From contig CAJTLT010000003.1 in the NCBI GenBank assembly GCA_910577375.1, positions 138,414-202,413 on the forward strand: 64,000 nt of DNA. The letters run 5' to 3'. This stretch comes from an uncultured Christensenella sp. Lineage in GTDB: Bacteria; Bacillota; Clostridia; Christensenellales; Borkfalkiaceae. Each line of letters starts with the position of its first letter. Position 1 is the stretch's first letter. The notes beneath the pieces were generated by a model. That model made no database searches, was not told where the DNA came from, and was given only the letters and a program-made list of their open reading frames with translations. This document shows, piece by piece, positions 42,965 through 52,390 of this stretch. A program made the translations under genes and the position numbers.

Positions 42965-42993
42965 ATTATAACAACAGCCGCCGTTCTTGGCAA
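42965..42993 (-). promoter_or_regulatory. Promoter of tRNA-Val
   Basis: On the minus strand TTGCCA (42988-42993) and TATAAT (42965-42970) are separated by 17 nt. Confidence 0.65.
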
Positions 42994-43020
42994 GCGTTTT
43001 AAATAAAAAAATAAAAATCA

Positions 43021-43039
43021 CCCCCTCTCAAAGAGGGGG
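43021..43039 (-). terminator. Terminator after the P-type ATPase gene
   Basis: A stem CCCCCTC/GAGGGGG with a 5-nt loop is followed by a long T-rich tract on the minus strand, 19 nt after the stop. Confidence 0.8.
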
Positions 43040-43058
43040 CTTTCCGATTAAAATTTTA

Positions 43059-45701
43059 TTAAATTTTTGCCTTTACCCCCGCAATATGGCTCAAACAACG
43101 CGGTTTACGCCTTGTACAGCTCCTCAACACAAGCTTATAAATCTCGCCCAAAGGAATTACAGAAAGCGCCGCACCGACAGCAATCGCCCACTGCGCCGCA
43201 TCCAGTTTCACAAGCCCGAAAGCAACCGAAAGCGGGCTAACGCACAGCAATACGTTCAAAACAACGCCGATGGCAACCGTTGCAAGCAATATTTTGTTTG
43301 ATAAGAAATGTCTGAAAGCCGACTGCCTCTCCGAACGGATATTGAACGACTGGAACAGCTCCAAAAACGAAATCGTCATAAAAGTCATCGTCGTAGCCGT
43401 TTCGTTGCCCCATATATTGAGGGCAATTATAAACACGGCTATTGTAACCGCCGTCATATACGCGCCGAAAACGCCTATCGAACAAAGAGAAGTCTTGGAA
43501 AACAAGCTCTTTTCCGCGCGCTCGGGCGGGCGGTTCATAATGTCGTCGTCAGCCTTTTCCATACCCAGCGCAAGCACGGGAAAGCTGTCCGTTATAAGAT
43601 TAAGCCATAAAAGCTGCGTAGACAATAAAAAGTCGAATTTGAATAAAAACAAAGACGCAATCAAAATAGCCAGCACTTCCGCAAGATTTGTGGAAAGAAA
43701 GAACTGTATCGTCTTTTTAATGTTGGAAGAAATTCTCCTCCCCTCTTTCACCGCAGAAACTATCGTAGTGAAATTATCGTCCGTAATCACCATATCGGAA
43801 GCGCTCTTCGTAACATCCGTTCCAGAAACGCCCATAGAAATGCCGATATCCGCGCTCTTTATGCTCGGCGCGTCGTTTATTCCGTCGCCGGTCATCGCCA
43901 CAACCTTACCGCGCCGTTGCAGAGATTGCACAATAACGTTTTTATGCTTTGGAGAAACTCTCGCAAACACACGGCAATTTTCAATTGCGTTATCCCTCTC
44001 GCTTTCGGGCAGCGCGTCAAGCTCGTCGCCCGTCATTACTTCGCGCATATCCTCGGCTATATTCAATTTTTTAGCTATCGAAAACGCCGTGCGCACATGG
44101 TCGCCAGTTATCATAACGGTGGATATTCCCGCCGTTTTGCACTCCGTAACAGCGTCCCCCGCGCCCTCTTTAAGTCCGTCAATCATTCCGCAAAGCCCTG
44201 CGAAAATCAGACTTTCTTCGGATATCTTTCCGTTAAACGGCACATATGCAAAACCCAACACACGCAACGCGTCGTCAGACATTCTGTCGTTATCGGCAAG
44301 CACCGCTGCTTTTTGCTTGTCGGTGAACGGCTTAACGCCGCTCTCCGTCAAAATCTTTTCGCAGCGCCCTATAAGGATATCCGGCGCGCCCTTTGTAAAG
44401 GTAAATCTTTCCCCGCAGATTTCCGCCGCAACCGACATCATTTTCCGCTCAGAGGTAAAAGGCTCTTCCGCAATCCTCACAAAATCCGCCGAATATCCGC
44501 ACTCGTCTGCACATACCCTCAGCGCAACCTCCGTCGGGTCGCCTATATAGTTTCCCTTTTCCCCTTTAACCGTCGTACAAACGGTCATACACTGCAATAA
44601 TTTTTCATTTACCCCCGACATATCCTCTGCCGAAAACGTTTTCCCTCCGCAAACCGCGCTTACAACCTTCAGTTTGTTCTGCGTCAAAGTTCCCGTTTTG
44701 TCGGAGCATATAACCGAACAGCTCCCCAGCGTTTCAACAGATTTAAGTTTTCTTATAACAACGCCCTTTTTGCTCATCTTCTGCACGCCCATCGCCATAA
44801 TAATCGTCACAACCGCGGGCAAACCTTCGGGAATAGCGGCAACGGCAATCGCTACGGAAGTCATAAAGTTTTTAAGTATTCCGTCCTCCCGCACAAAAAT
44901 TCCCATTATAAATATAACGGCGGTAACCGCCAGAACAAATGCGGAAATTATCCTCCCCAGTTTATCAAGGCTCTTTTCAAGCGGGGTTTTCGTCTGCTTT
45001 CCGTTTTGCAGCATAGCCGCAATTTTGCCCATTTCCGTGCCCATTCCAACCGACGTAACCACAGCCGAAGCGTTTCCGCGCACAACGTACGTAGCGCCGA
45101 AAAGGGTGTTCGTCATCGCGCTCAAAGCAACCTTGTTGCCGTGTATTCTCTTTTCGCTTTTCTCCACCGCCGCGCTTTCCCCCGTGAGGGCGCTCTCGTC
45201 GCACATTAACGAATTGCACTCCACAACACGGCAGTCCGCGGGTACAACGTCACCCTCCTCCAAAAGCACGATATCCCCCACCGTCAGCTCTTCGCAAGGT
45301 ATAACGTATTCCTTGTTTTCACGCCTGACCTTGCATGAATTTGCAGAAAGCTTTTTCAAATTTTCTATCGCCTTGTCCGCGCGGTACTGCTGAACCGTTC
45401 CCACAACCGCGTTAAGAAAGATTATAGCAAGGATAATAAAAGTATCGGTCAAATCGTTTTTGTCCTTAGATAAAAACGCGATAAGTCCCGAAACCGCCGC
45501 CGCAACGATTAAAAGTATCGTCATAAAATCTTTGAACTGTGAAAAGAAAAGCTTAAAAATCCCCGCGCTCTTCCCTTTGTCCAAAGCGTTCGCGCCGTAC
45601 TCTTTCAGTCTTTTTTCCGCCTCGGAAAGGCTAAGCCCGCGGGGAGAAGTTTTCAGCCTCGTAAGGGTCTGCCCCGCTTCTTCGAAACAGTAATTAGCCA
45701 T
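43059..45701 (-). CDS. P-type cation ATPase, probably Ca2+ exporting (P2 type)
   Basis: An 880-residue pump. The ATG at 45701 is preferred over an in-frame start at 45785 because AAGAGG precedes it and 'MANYCFEEAGQTLTRLKTS' is the normal cation-ATPase N-terminus. Visible motifs are 'LTGES' in the actuator domain, 'AIPEGLPAVV' in membrane helix 4, the phosphorylation site DKTGTLT (Asp334), 'KGAPD' in the nucleotide domain and 'TGDGINDAPSIKSADIG'. The PEGLPA motif indicates a P2-type Ca2+ (or Mn2+) pump of the plasma membrane. A fragment of its C-terminus is duplicated downstream at 42587-42850. Confidence 0.94.
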   Translation of the reverse strand: MANYCFEEAGQTLTRLKTSPRGLSLSEAEKRLKEYGANALDKGKSAGIFKLFFSQFKDFMTILLIVAAAVSGLIAFLSKDKNDLTDTFIILAIIFLNAVVGTVQQYRADKAIENLKKLSANSCKVRRENKEYVIPCEELTVGDIVLLEEGDVVPADCRVVECNSLMCDESALTGESAAVEKSEKRIHGNKVALSAMTNTLFGATYVVRGNASAVVTSVGMGTEMGKIAAMLQNGKQTKTPLEKSLDKLGRIISAFVLAVTAVIFIMGIFVREDGILKNFMTSVAIAVAAIPEGLPAVVTIIMAMGVQKMSKKGVVIRKLKSVETLGSCSVICSDKTGTLTQNKLKVVSAVCGGKTFSAEDMSGVNEKLLQCMTVCTTVKGEKGNYIGDPTEVALRVCADECGYSADFVRIAEEPFTSERKMMSVAAEICGERFTFTKGAPDILIGRCEKILTESGVKPFTDKQKAAVLADNDRMSDDALRVLGFAYVPFNGKISEESLIFAGLCGMIDGLKEGAGDAVTECKTAGISTVMITGDHVRTAFSIAKKLNIAEDMREVMTGDELDALPESERDNAIENCRVFARVSPKHKNVIVQSLQRRGKVVAMTGDGINDAPSIKSADIGISMGVSGTDVTKSASDMVITDDNFTTIVSAVKEGRRISSNIKKTIQFFLSTNLAEVLAILIASLFLFKFDFLLSTQLLWLNLITDSFPVLALGMEKADDDIMNRPPERAEKSLFSKTSLCSIGVFGAYMTAVTIAVFIIALNIWGNETATTMTFMTISFLELFQSFNIRSERQSAFRHFLSNKILLATVAIGVVLNVLLCVSPLSVAFGLVKLDAAQWAIAVGAALSVIPLGEIYKLVLRSCTRRKPRCLSHIAGVKAKI

Positions 45702-45805
45702 AAAAATACCTCTTGGATTAAGGTATTCAAACTTGTCCCCGCTTATGACTTTATACCGTCTTTTAACATTTCCGTCTGTGCGCAAAAGGCGATAAAAATA
45801 AAATC

Positions 45806-45836
45806 CGCGCCCGACGGCAAAAAGCCGTTGGGCGCG
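45806..45836 (-). terminator. Terminator after the GT28-like gene
   Basis: A 13-bp stem CGCGCCCGACGGC/GCCGTTGGGCGCG with a 5-nt loop is followed by a T-rich tract on the minus strand. Confidence 0.82.
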
Positions 45837-45853
45837 TTAACTGTTCGTCAAAT

Positions 45854-47041
45854 TTAATTTTTAAGTTCGGGGTACTTCGTACATAAAAGCCCGAAAATCT
45901 GCCTCGCGCATTGCTCCGCGCCGTAATTGCCGTGCTGCGCCATTGCCGCATTTTTCATAGGCTCAAGCTTTTCGGGCGCGGCGATAAACTCTTCTATCTT
46001 GTCCGCAACCTTTCTGGGCTTAAAGATTTTCAACGCGCTCCCGACAACTTCAACATAATATCTGCCGATATACATTTCTATATTCGTCGCATATTTCGTG
46101 ATTATCTGTGGAACTCCGAAAAAGCAGGGCTCGGCTGTCATGCTCGCGCCGCTCTTTCCGCAAAAAAGGTCCGCGGCAGTCAACAGCTCAAACATATTGT
46201 CAACAAGCCCCATAGGCCGCCAGTCGGTTTTGCCTTTGGATTTCATCTGCAAAAACTTTTCGTAAAGCTCCGCATTTCTGCCGCACACCGGCACAAGAGT
46301 CACAGGCAAATCGCGGTCAAGAATAATTTTGCATATCTTCTCCATTCTGCCTATGCCGTAGCCGCCTTCCGCCAGCACAACGGTAAACTTGTCCTTATCG
46401 AACCCCAGCTTTTCCCTCGTCTCCGCTTTGCTGTCCGTAACGGCAAGATTGTTTTCGTAAACGGTGAAAGCTTCTTCCCTTATAAGGAACGGAACAAGCT
46501 TGAAATTATCGTTGTTCAGCCTTTTGCTGTGGTGTTTCATCGCGCTTTCATAACCCATAGGGTTAGACATCATAACCAAATCGCAGGGGTATCTGAAAAG
46601 CGGATTAATCTTCGCATCCGGGCAATACATAGCCGTAAGCGGCTTTGCTTTGCACTTTCTCGCATAATAATTTGTCGCCCAGTGCGTGCTTACAACCATA
46701 TCGGGCTTCAATTCGTCCATATGCCTGTAACCGCGCTTGCGCGAGCCCAAAACCAAAAACGTCATTGTCGCCCACGTTGAAAGCTTAACGCGCCAGAACT
46801 CCATATTGAAGGTTGCGAAAAACCCGTAAGCCGAATGTTTCGTATATTTTAAAGCTTCGCCCTTTAAGCGGTCTTCGAATTTCTTAAGTTTTTTATCCCC
46901 GCTTTCGGTGAAAAACTGCGAACGCACGCACTCTACTTTATCGCCGTAAAGTTTTTCAAACTCGTCCGCAATGCTGTTCATAGGCATTATGTGCCCCAGC
47001 CCCGCCTCAGCGTAGGGAAATATAACCCTCGGTTTATCCAA
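45854..47041 (-). CDS. Glycosyltransferase of the MurG/monogalactosyldiacylglycerol-synthase type (GT28-like)
   Basis: A 395-residue GT-B protein: the N-terminal 'IFPYAEAGLGHIMPMNSIAD' acceptor-side motif and a C-terminal donor site 'FCGKSGASMTAEPCFFGVPQI' are typical of GT28/MGDG synthases. 'LAEGGYGIGRMEKICKII' starts the second Rossmann half. There is no signal or membrane span, so it is a peripheral membrane enzyme. Glycolipid synthesis from diacylglycerol is the likely role; MurG itself is unlikely because of the isolated context. Confidence 0.78.
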   Translation of the reverse strand: MDKPRVIFPYAEAGLGHIMPMNSIADEFEKLYGDKVECVRSQFFTESGDKKLKKFEDRLKGEALKYTKHSAYGFFATFNMEFWRVKLSTWATMTFLVLGSRKRGYRHMDELKPDMVVSTHWATNYYARKCKAKPLTAMYCPDAKINPLFRYPCDLVMMSNPMGYESAMKHHSKRLNNDNFKLVPFLIREEAFTVYENNLAVTDSKAETREKLGFDKDKFTVVLAEGGYGIGRMEKICKIILDRDLPVTLVPVCGRNAELYEKFLQMKSKGKTDWRPMGLVDNMFELLTAADLFCGKSGASMTAEPCFFGVPQIITKYATNIEMYIGRYYVEVVGSALKIFKPRKVADKIEEFIAAPEKLEPMKNAAMAQHGNYGAEQCARQIFGLLCTKYPELKN

Positions 47042-47081
47042 AACGTTACTCCGTGGAATAATTGAATTTATACCGTATAGA

Positions 47082-47110
47082 ATTATATCACAGCGTTACG
47101 CATTAATCAA
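47082..47110 (-). promoter_or_regulatory. Promoter of the GT28-like gene
   Basis: On the minus strand TTGATT (47105-47110) and TATAAT (47082-47087) are separated by 17 nt, about 40 nt before the start. Confidence 0.75.
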
Positions 47111-47150
47111 CTAATTTTACGCTTTTAAAAGCGTGGAATAATTTACCGAA

Positions 47151-47187
47151 ACGCCCCCGCCGCGCTTAAAAAGCGCGGCGGGGGCGT
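47151..47187 (-). terminator. Terminator after nifU
   Basis: A perfect 17-bp GC-rich stem (47151-47167 with 47171-47187) with an AAA loop lies about 25 nt after the nifU stop. The following T-run is short. Confidence 0.75.
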
Positions 47188-47211
47188 AATTCCGTTTTAT
47201 TTTATCCCTTT

Positions 47212-47655
47212 TCAATCTTCCGCAAAATTATGTTCTTCCTCTTCGCCGTGCGGGTCGGGGAACTGCGCCTTGTCGTAAGAAATCCCGTTTTTGTCGTAAT
47301 AATCCTTTATCGCCGCACGGATAGCCTCTTCCGCAAGCACGGAACAATGCATTTTGTGCGCGGGCAGTCCGTCCAACGCCTCGGCAACCGCCTTGTTTGT
47401 AAGCTCCAACGCCTCGGAAATAGGCTTGCCCTTTATCAGTTCGGTAGCCATTGAAGAAGACGCTATCGCGCTTCCGCAACCGAAAGTATTGAATTTAACG
47501 TCGGTAATAACGTCCTTTTCTATTTTGAGATATATTTTCATTATATCTCCGCATTTAGCGTTGCCTACTTCGCCTATTCCGTCCGCATCCTCGATTTTAC
47601 CCACGTTGCGCGGATTCGTAAAATGGTCCATCACCTTTTCGCTGTATAAAGCCAT
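47212..47655 (-). CDS. nifU: Fe-S cluster scaffold protein NifU/IscU type
   Basis: A protein of about 147 residues. The ATG at 47655 is preferred because GGAG lies 6 nt upstream and 'MALYSEKVMDHFTNPRNVG' is the standard N-terminus. The three cluster-binding cysteines are visible in 'AKCGD' (Cys35), 'FGCGSA' and 'MHCSVL'. It receives sulfur from the cysteine desulfurase encoded just upstream and assembles clusters for transfer. Only the N-terminal IscU-like domain is present, as usual in Clostridia. The C-terminal tail is acidic and His-rich. Confidence 0.95.
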   Translation of the reverse strand: MALYSEKVMDHFTNPRNVGKIEDADGIGEVGNAKCGDIMKIYLKIEKDVITDVKFNTFGCGSAIASSSMATELIKGKPISEALELTNKAVAEALDGLPAHKMHCSVLAEEAIRAAIKDYYDKNGISYDKAQFPDPHGEEEEHNFAED

Positions 47656-47718
47656 AAAATTCTCCGTTCCGCGCAAACCCCAAATCCGCGCGGATTAATT
47701 TATTTTTTTCGTCACCCT

Positions 47719-48909
47719 TTAGATAAGGTGGGGCTTCAAGCCCTTTTCAAGCTCTTCCCACACGGGGGAAATGCTTCTCAGATACTCAACTGCTTTCGGA
47801 ACTTCTTCCAGAATTATATCAATCTCTTCCTCGGTATTGCTTTCGCAAAGGCTTAATCTTAAAGAACCGTGCGCTACCTCGTGGGGCAGCCCCAAAGCAA
47901 GCAAAACGTGGGAAGGGTCCAACGAACCGGAAGTACAAGCCGAACCGCTCGAAGCGCAAATACCCTTTGCGTCCAACAACAATAAAAGACTTTCGCCCTC
48001 TATACCCTCGAAACATATATTCACGTTGGCGGGCAAACGGCTTTTTCTGTCGCCGTTAAGCTTTGAATGAGGAATTTTCAAAAGCCCGTCTATAAGCTTG
48101 TCCCTCAAAATCCGTTCTTTGCCGCAGTTTTTCTCCATATTCGCGCAGGCTTCTTCCAGAGCCGCCGCCATAGACGCGATTGCCGCAAGATTTTCAGTGC
48201 CGGCACGCTTTCCGCGCTCCTGCGCGCCACCCTCAACAAATGTTTGCAAAGGTATACCGCGCTTTACGTATAACGCGCCCGCGCCCTTCGCTCCGTGGAA
48301 TTTATGGGCGGATAACGAAAGCATATCTATATTATCGGCTTTAACGTCAACGGGAATATGCCCAACAGCCTGCACCGCGTCCGTATGGAAAACCACGCCC
48401 GCTTTACGGCAAACTTCGCCTATTTCCTTTATCGGCTGTATCGTGCCCACTTCGTTATTTGCGTACATCACGGTTACAAGCGCAGTATCGTGGCGGATTG
48501 CCGCCTCCACTTCCGCCGCGCTTACAAGTCCGTTTGAATGAACGTCAAGATAAGTAACCTCAAAGCCCTCTTTTTCAAGCTTTTTCAGGGTATGCAAAAC
48601 CGCGTGGTGTTCGAACGCGGTAGAAACAATGTGCTTTTTGCCCTTTTTCGCTCCGTTTAAAGCCGCCGAACGTATCGCCTGATTATCCGACTCGCTCCCG
48701 CCCGAAGTAAAATAAATCTCGCGCGGTTCGCAATTCAGACATTTCGCTATTTTTTCACGCGCGCCGTCCAAAGCTTCTTTCGCAATCTGCCCTACGGTAT
48801 GCAAAGACGACGGATTTCCGTAAACCTCTTTAAAATAAGGCTTCATAGCGTTTACCGCGCAGTCGCTCATAGCGGTAGTCGCCGCGTTATCAACGTAAAT
48901 TGTCTTCAT
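47719..48909 (-). CDS. nifS: Cysteine desulfurase NifS/IscS type
   Basis: A 396-residue PLP enzyme: '[12 protein letters not shown]' at the start, '[13 protein letters not shown]', '[14 protein letters not shown]', the PLP lysine in '[12 protein letters not shown]', and the active cysteine in '[21 protein letters not shown]'. The long SGSAC loop marks the NifS/IscS group. It removes sulfur from cysteine as a persulfide for NifU, encoded 63 nt downstream. Its promoter carries a dyad of Rrf2-operator type. Confidence 0.96.
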   Translation of the reverse strand: MKTIYVDNAATTAMSDCAVNAMKPYFKEVYGNPSSLHTVGQIAKEALDGAREKIAKCLNCEPREIYFTSGGSESDNQAIRSAALNGAKKGKKHIVSTAFEHHAVLHTLKKLEKEGFEVTYLDVHSNGLVSAAEVEAAIRHDTALVTVMYANNEVGTIQPIKEIGEVCRKAGVVFHTDAVQAVGHIPVDVKADNIDMLSLSAHKFHGAKGAGALYVKRGIPLQTFVEGGAQERGKRAGTENLAAIASMAAALEEACANMEKNCGKERILRDKLIDGLLKIPHSKLNGDRKSRLPANVNICFEGIEGESLLLLLDAKGICASSGSACTSGSLDPSHVLLALGLPHEVAHGSLRLSLCESNTEEEIDIILEEVPKAVEYLRSISPVWEELEKGLKPHLI

Positions 48910-48938
48910 TCTAATTCCTATGTAAACAGTATGATATT

Positions 48939-48975
48939 ATTATAAAAATTAATCCCTACTTTGTCAATAGGAATT
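48939..48975 (-). promoter_or_regulatory. nifS promoter with operator-like dyad
   Basis: On the minus strand TTGACA (48962-48967) and TATAAT (48939-48944), both consensus, are separated by 17 nt. The -35 box lies in the centre of a dyad AATCCCTA (48951-48958) / TAGGAATT (48968-48975); another half-site AATTCCTA is at 48913-48920 next to the start codon. It is a likely site for the Rrf2 regulator encoded nearby. The rest of the 48976-49116 gap shows nothing. Confidence 0.7.
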
Positions 48976-49116
48976 ATATAAAAGTTGAAAAATTTTTCAG
49001 CCTTTCAAACGCAAAATTTTTTCCATAAATTTAATACTTGCACACAACGTCTCAAACCGCCAGCCTCTTGCCCGCAAAACCCGCCGCCGCAACCGTCAGC
49101 AACGGTTTTCAACAAA

Positions 49117-49147
49117 AAAAGACCGGCGTCGCGCCAGCCCTTCTTTA
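49117..49147 (-). terminator. Terminator of the nadA-Rrf2-zinc ribbon unit
   Basis: On the minus strand an AAAGA...TCTTT outer stem with inner GGCG/CGCC pairing is followed by a T7 run. It lies about 85 nt after the stop at 49232. Confidence 0.65.
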
Positions 49148-49231
49148 TTTCAATAACCAACCTTTAACATCACTTCAAATAAACTAACCGTTGTATTTTG
49201 TGTTATATAAATTTTTATCCGCTCACAGCGT

Positions 49232-49441
49232 TTAAAGCCTCTTCTTCAAGCCTTTTATGAACTCGCTTTCACTGCCGTCCCAGCCGCAAACAACGCATCT
49301 TCCGTTTTCAAAAACATGGTTGCAGTTGGGGTAACCGTAAATATAATGCGAACACTCCGGGCATAATCCCGCCATCTTTGAAGCCCCCTTTATAAACGCG
49401 CTTCCGCATTCTTCGCAAACAACCGTATCCTTTTTATCCAT
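49232..49441 (-). CDS. Small zinc-ribbon protein
   Basis: A 69-residue protein with three cysteine pairs: 'CEECGSAF', 'CPECSHYIYGYPNCNH' and 'CVVCGWDGS'. This suggests two zinc-binding knuckles. The ATG at 49441 is chosen over an upstream TTG frame. It is probably a metal-binding adaptor. It lies downstream of the Rrf2 gene, within the Fe-S island, with no clear family name. Confidence 0.7.
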   Translation of the reverse strand: MDKKDTVVCEECGSAFIKGASKMAGLCPECSHYIYGYPNCNHVFENGRCVVCGWDGSESEFIKGLKKRL

Positions 49442-49519
49442 AATAACACCACAACGCTCCGCCAATCGGTTTCGCTAAACGAACAACGCCGCCCGCCGAT
49501 TTTTTTATGCAAAAAAAAT

Positions 49520-49909
49520 TTATATCAAATCTTTAAGCGTTTTAGAGGTCAGAAAATTCATAATAACCTCGTCAAGCTCCTTAAAAAGCGGCAAAGTCAT
49601 ACACGTTCCCGCATTCTCGCAGCCGCTTATAAGGCAGCTCACGGGCGCGAGCGACCCCTCCCCCGCCGTCAGAATTTCGGCAACCGTATACTCTTCCGCG
49701 CTCTTGGTAAGCCTGTATCCCCCGCTTTTTCCGCGCGCGCTCACAACAAACCCCGCCGCAGAAAGCTGCGCCGCAGAAGTTTCAAGGTATTTCAACGATT
49801 CTTTTTGTCTTTCAGCAATATCCGCAAGAGAAACGTAACCGCCGTCCGCGTGCTGCGCCAAATCAATCATAATTTTAAGGGCGTTCCTTCCCTTCGTCGT
49901 TATCATCAT
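49520..49909 (-). CDS. Rrf2-family (IscR-like) transcriptional regulator
   Basis: A 129-residue winged-helix protein: 'ITTKGRNALKIMIDLAQHA' at the start, recognition region 'SLKYLETSAAQLSAAGFV', wing 'SARGKSGGYRLTK', and three C-terminal cysteines in 'CLISGCENAGTC' that can bind an Fe-S cluster. It probably senses cluster status and controls nifS-nifU, whose promoter has an AATTCCTA dyad. It lies 52 nt downstream of nadA, itself an Fe-S enzyme gene. Confidence 0.9.
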   Translation of the reverse strand: MMITTKGRNALKIMIDLAQHADGGYVSLADIAERQKESLKYLETSAAQLSAAGFVVSARGKSGGYRLTKSAEEYTVAEILTAGEGSLAPVSCLISGCENAGTCMTLPLFKELDEVIMNFLTSKTLKDLI

Positions 49910-49961
49910 AATGCTACCTCATAAATACCCGCGGACTGCACGCACAAATCCCGTATCCGTT

Positions 49962-50876
49962 TTAACCGCCGTACTCTATCATTTTTTCAATACATTTAAC
50001 GGCTTTAACGCGCAAATCCTCTTCAAGAACAATCTCCTCCCCGCCCGTGCCGTAAATACAGTTTAACACATCTGGCAAAGTGGTTATCTTCATATTGTGG
50101 CAAACCAAATCCTTTGAAAGCGGATAAAATTTCTTTTCGGGGCGTTTAAACTGCAAATGCTGAACAATAGAATTTTCCGTGCCTATAATAAATTCTTCTC
50201 TATCCGACTTTTCGGCAAAATCCATAATTCCGGAAGTAGAACCAACGTAATCGGCAAGCTCCACAACCTCGGGGCGGCACTCGGGGTGAACAAGAAACAG
50301 CGCGTTCGGGTGCGCCTCTTTCGCCGCCAAAGCGTCGCTCTTTTCGATTTTCGCGTGCGTGGGGCACCCTCCGGATAAAAGCTTGAAATTCTTTTCGGGC
50401 GTCTGATTTTTTACGTATGTGCCAAGATTTATATCGGGTATAAACAAAATATTTTTCTGCGGAATCGCCTTGCAGATTTTAACCGCGCTCGAAGAAGTAA
50501 CGCAAACGTCCGCAACCGTCTTAAGCTCCACCGTAGTGTTTACATACGCCACAACCGCATAATCGGGGTAAATCTTCTTTACCTCTTCTATAACCTCTTT
50601 ATCGAACTGCTCCGCCATAGGGCAGCCCGCGTCGGGGTTTGCAAGTATAACTTTTTTTTGCGGGGAGAGCATCTTTACCGTCTCCGCCATAAAACGCACC
50701 CCGCACATAATAACAGTGCCCTGCGGCGCGGTTTTCGCCTTTAACGCAAGGGCGTAGCTATCTCCCGAAAAATCAGCAACCTCGCAGATTTCTTCGGGCA
50801 TATAGCTGTGGGCAAGGATACATATATCCCGCTCTTTTTTAAGTTTTATAATTTTATCCTGTAAATCTTTTATCAT
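49962..50876 (-). CDS. nadA: Quinolinate synthase
   Basis: A 304-residue protein that condenses iminoaspartate with dihydroxyacetone phosphate in NAD synthesis, using a [4Fe-4S] cluster. Cysteine ligands are visible in 'VIMCGVRFMAETVK', 'SGGCPTHA/HPECRPE' region and 'LVCHNMKITTL'; 'ILAHSYMPEEICEVADFSGDS' is the usual N-terminal signature. Its length fits the short (~300 residue) NadA type. nadB and nadC are not next to it, which is unusual; its neighbours are Fe-S assembly genes. Confidence 0.95.
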   Translation of the reverse strand: MIKDLQDKIIKLKKERDICILAHSYMPEEICEVADFSGDSYALALKAKTAPQGTVIMCGVRFMAETVKMLSPQKKVILANPDAGCPMAEQFDKEVIEEVKKIYPDYAVVAYVNTTVELKTVADVCVTSSSAVKICKAIPQKNILFIPDINLGTYVKNQTPEKNFKLLSGGCPTHAKIEKSDALAAKEAHPNALFLVHPECRPEVVELADYVGSTSGIMDFAEKSDREEFIIGTENSIVQHLQFKRPEKKFYPLSKDLVCHNMKITTLPDVLNCIYGTGGEEIVLEEDLRVKAVKCIEKMIEYGG

Positions 50877-50901
50877 TTTTATTCCCGTTTTTTACGTATG
50901 A

Positions 50902-50930
50902 ATTATACAATATATAGCTTTCAAGGTCAA
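50902..50930 (-). promoter_or_regulatory. Promoter of nadA
   Basis: On the minus strand TTGACC (50925-50930) and TATAAT (50902-50907) are separated by 17 nt, about 25 nt before the start. Confidence 0.75.
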
Positions 50931-51060
50931 GCGGAAAATTATCTCCCCGAATACAACCCCGCAAAAATAATTTTCAATATTTACCAACAAAAACGCGGTT
51001 TCGATTGTTATATAAGCAGAAACTCACCACACGCAAAACAACTTTTTAAAGGAGTCAAAA

Positions 51061-52311
51061 ATGAAAAAGAAAATTTTAACAGCAATTTTAGTTGCTTCAA
51101 CGGCTTTCGCATTCGCCGCCTCTATGGCGGGCTGTGAAACGCCTTCGGACAATGCGGACACACTTCCCGACGGAACCCAACAGGAAGGTTCGATAAACGG
51201 CTCGGGAAACTCTCAGAATAACAACCAAAACAACTCCAACGGAAACGTTCAAAATCCCGACAACGCCCCGAACGGCGGCGCCGTTACGCCCGCGCCCGTT
51301 CCTCCTCCCCATAACCACACTTACGAAAACGGTTACACATTCGATAAATACAGCCACTGGCATGCGTCCTCTTGCGGGCACGAAGAAGAAATTCTCGGAA
51401 AAGCCGTCCATAATCTTGATGAAAACGGCTGTACCGTCTGCGATTTCAAATACACGCAAGGGCTTGAATACGACTTCAATTCAAAAACAAACAAATATAC
51501 CGTCACGGGTATCGGCTCGGCGCAGGACTCCGTTTTGATAATCCCTCCTGCATATAACGGCTTCCCCGTAATAAGCGTAGGATATAACGCGTTCAACGGC
51601 TGCACGCAGCTCACAAGAGTAATTATGCCCGACGGAGATTTCCTTAATTTCGGCGAATACGCTTTTGCAAACTGCCCCAACCTCACAAGCGTTGAGCTTC
51701 CCGCAAATTTAGCCCAGCTTTACCGCGGAAATTTCGAAAACTGCACCAAGCTTAAAAGCATAACCTTGCCGGAAGCCCTTACCCATATCGGCGACGACGC
51801 TTTCGTAAACTGCGGAATAACCGAACTTTACATTCCCAAAAACGTATTCGGTATAGCGTATAACGCTTTCCACGATTCCAATATACAAAAGTTAACGGTA
51901 GACCCCGCAAACCCTTATATGTGGAGTGACGGCAACTGCATTATGGATAACCGGAGCAATAAAGGCGACGTTATGGTCGCGTTAAAAACCGCCGTTATCC
52001 CTGCTTCCGCTAAAAACATAGGCGGCAGTACGTTTTACGATTGCAACGGACTTACCTCAATCGATATCCCCGCTAACATAAACGCCGTAAAATCTTATGC
52101 GTTCCTTTATTGCCGCGACTTAACCGAAGTTTCTTTGCACGTCGGGCTTGCCGAACTCCAATCCGGCGCGTTCACGCAATGCACAAACCTCAAAGATATC
52201 CGTTTCGACGGAACAACCGCACAGTGGAACGCAATCGCAAAAGCCTCCGACTGGGCGAAAGAATGCGGAAATTACACAATCCATTGCACAGACGGACAAA
52301 TAACAATCTAA
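51061..52311 (+). CDS. Leucine-rich-repeat (BspA-type) surface lipoprotein
   Basis: A 416-residue lipoprotein (lipobox MAGC, Cys25) with an Asn/Gly/Pro-rich linker to about residue 85 and a His/Cys-containing 'HNHTYENGYTFDKYSHWHAS' module. At least six LRR_5 (BspA/Treponema-type) repeats follow, for example 'VISVGYNAFNGCTQLTRVIM' and 'AFANCPNLTSVELPANL'. Such repeats bind host or polysaccharide surfaces. The RBS AAGGAG precedes the ATG. It is the only plus-strand gene of this part and ends at a bidirectional terminator. Confidence 0.9.
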   Translation: MKKKILTAILVASTAFAFAASMAGCETPSDNADTLPDGTQQEGSINGSGNSQNNNQNNSNGNVQNPDNAPNGGAVTPAPVPPPHNHTYENGYTFDKYSHWHASSCGHEEEILGKAVHNLDENGCTVCDFKYTQGLEYDFNSKTNKYTVTGIGSAQDSVLIIPPAYNGFPVISVGYNAFNGCTQLTRVIMPDGDFLNFGEYAFANCPNLTSVELPANLAQLYRGNFENCTKLKSITLPEALTHIGDDAFVNCGITELYIPKNVFGIAYNAFHDSNIQKLTVDPANPYMWSDGNCIMDNRSNKGDVMVALKTAVIPASAKNIGGSTFYDCNGLTSIDIPANINAVKSYAFLYCRDLTEVSLHVGLAELQSGAFTQCTNLKDIRFDGTTAQWNAIAKASDWAKECGNYTIHCTDGQITI

Positions 52312-52341
52312 ACCGCACTCACGCTTGTTAACCTCTTACGG

Positions 52342-52374
52342 AAACGCCCCGGGCAGAATTTGCCCGGGGCGTTT
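52342..52374. terminator. Bidirectional terminator between the LRR gene and glgB
   Basis: A perfect 14-bp stem (52342-52355 with 52361-52374) with a 5-nt loop separates convergent genes; the plus strand continues with T residues. Confidence 0.85.
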
Positions 52375-52390
52375 TCATTATATTTTGAAA

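Noticed and set aside
43270..44550. Long plus-strand frame (426 codons) opposite the P-type ATPase
   Set aside because: It lies entirely antisense to a gene with all P-type motifs, has a biased Ser/Ile composition typical of a mirror frame, and has no RBS.
45702..45785. N-terminal extension of the P-type ATPase to 45785
   Set aside because: The ATG at 45701 has an RBS and matches the normal family start.
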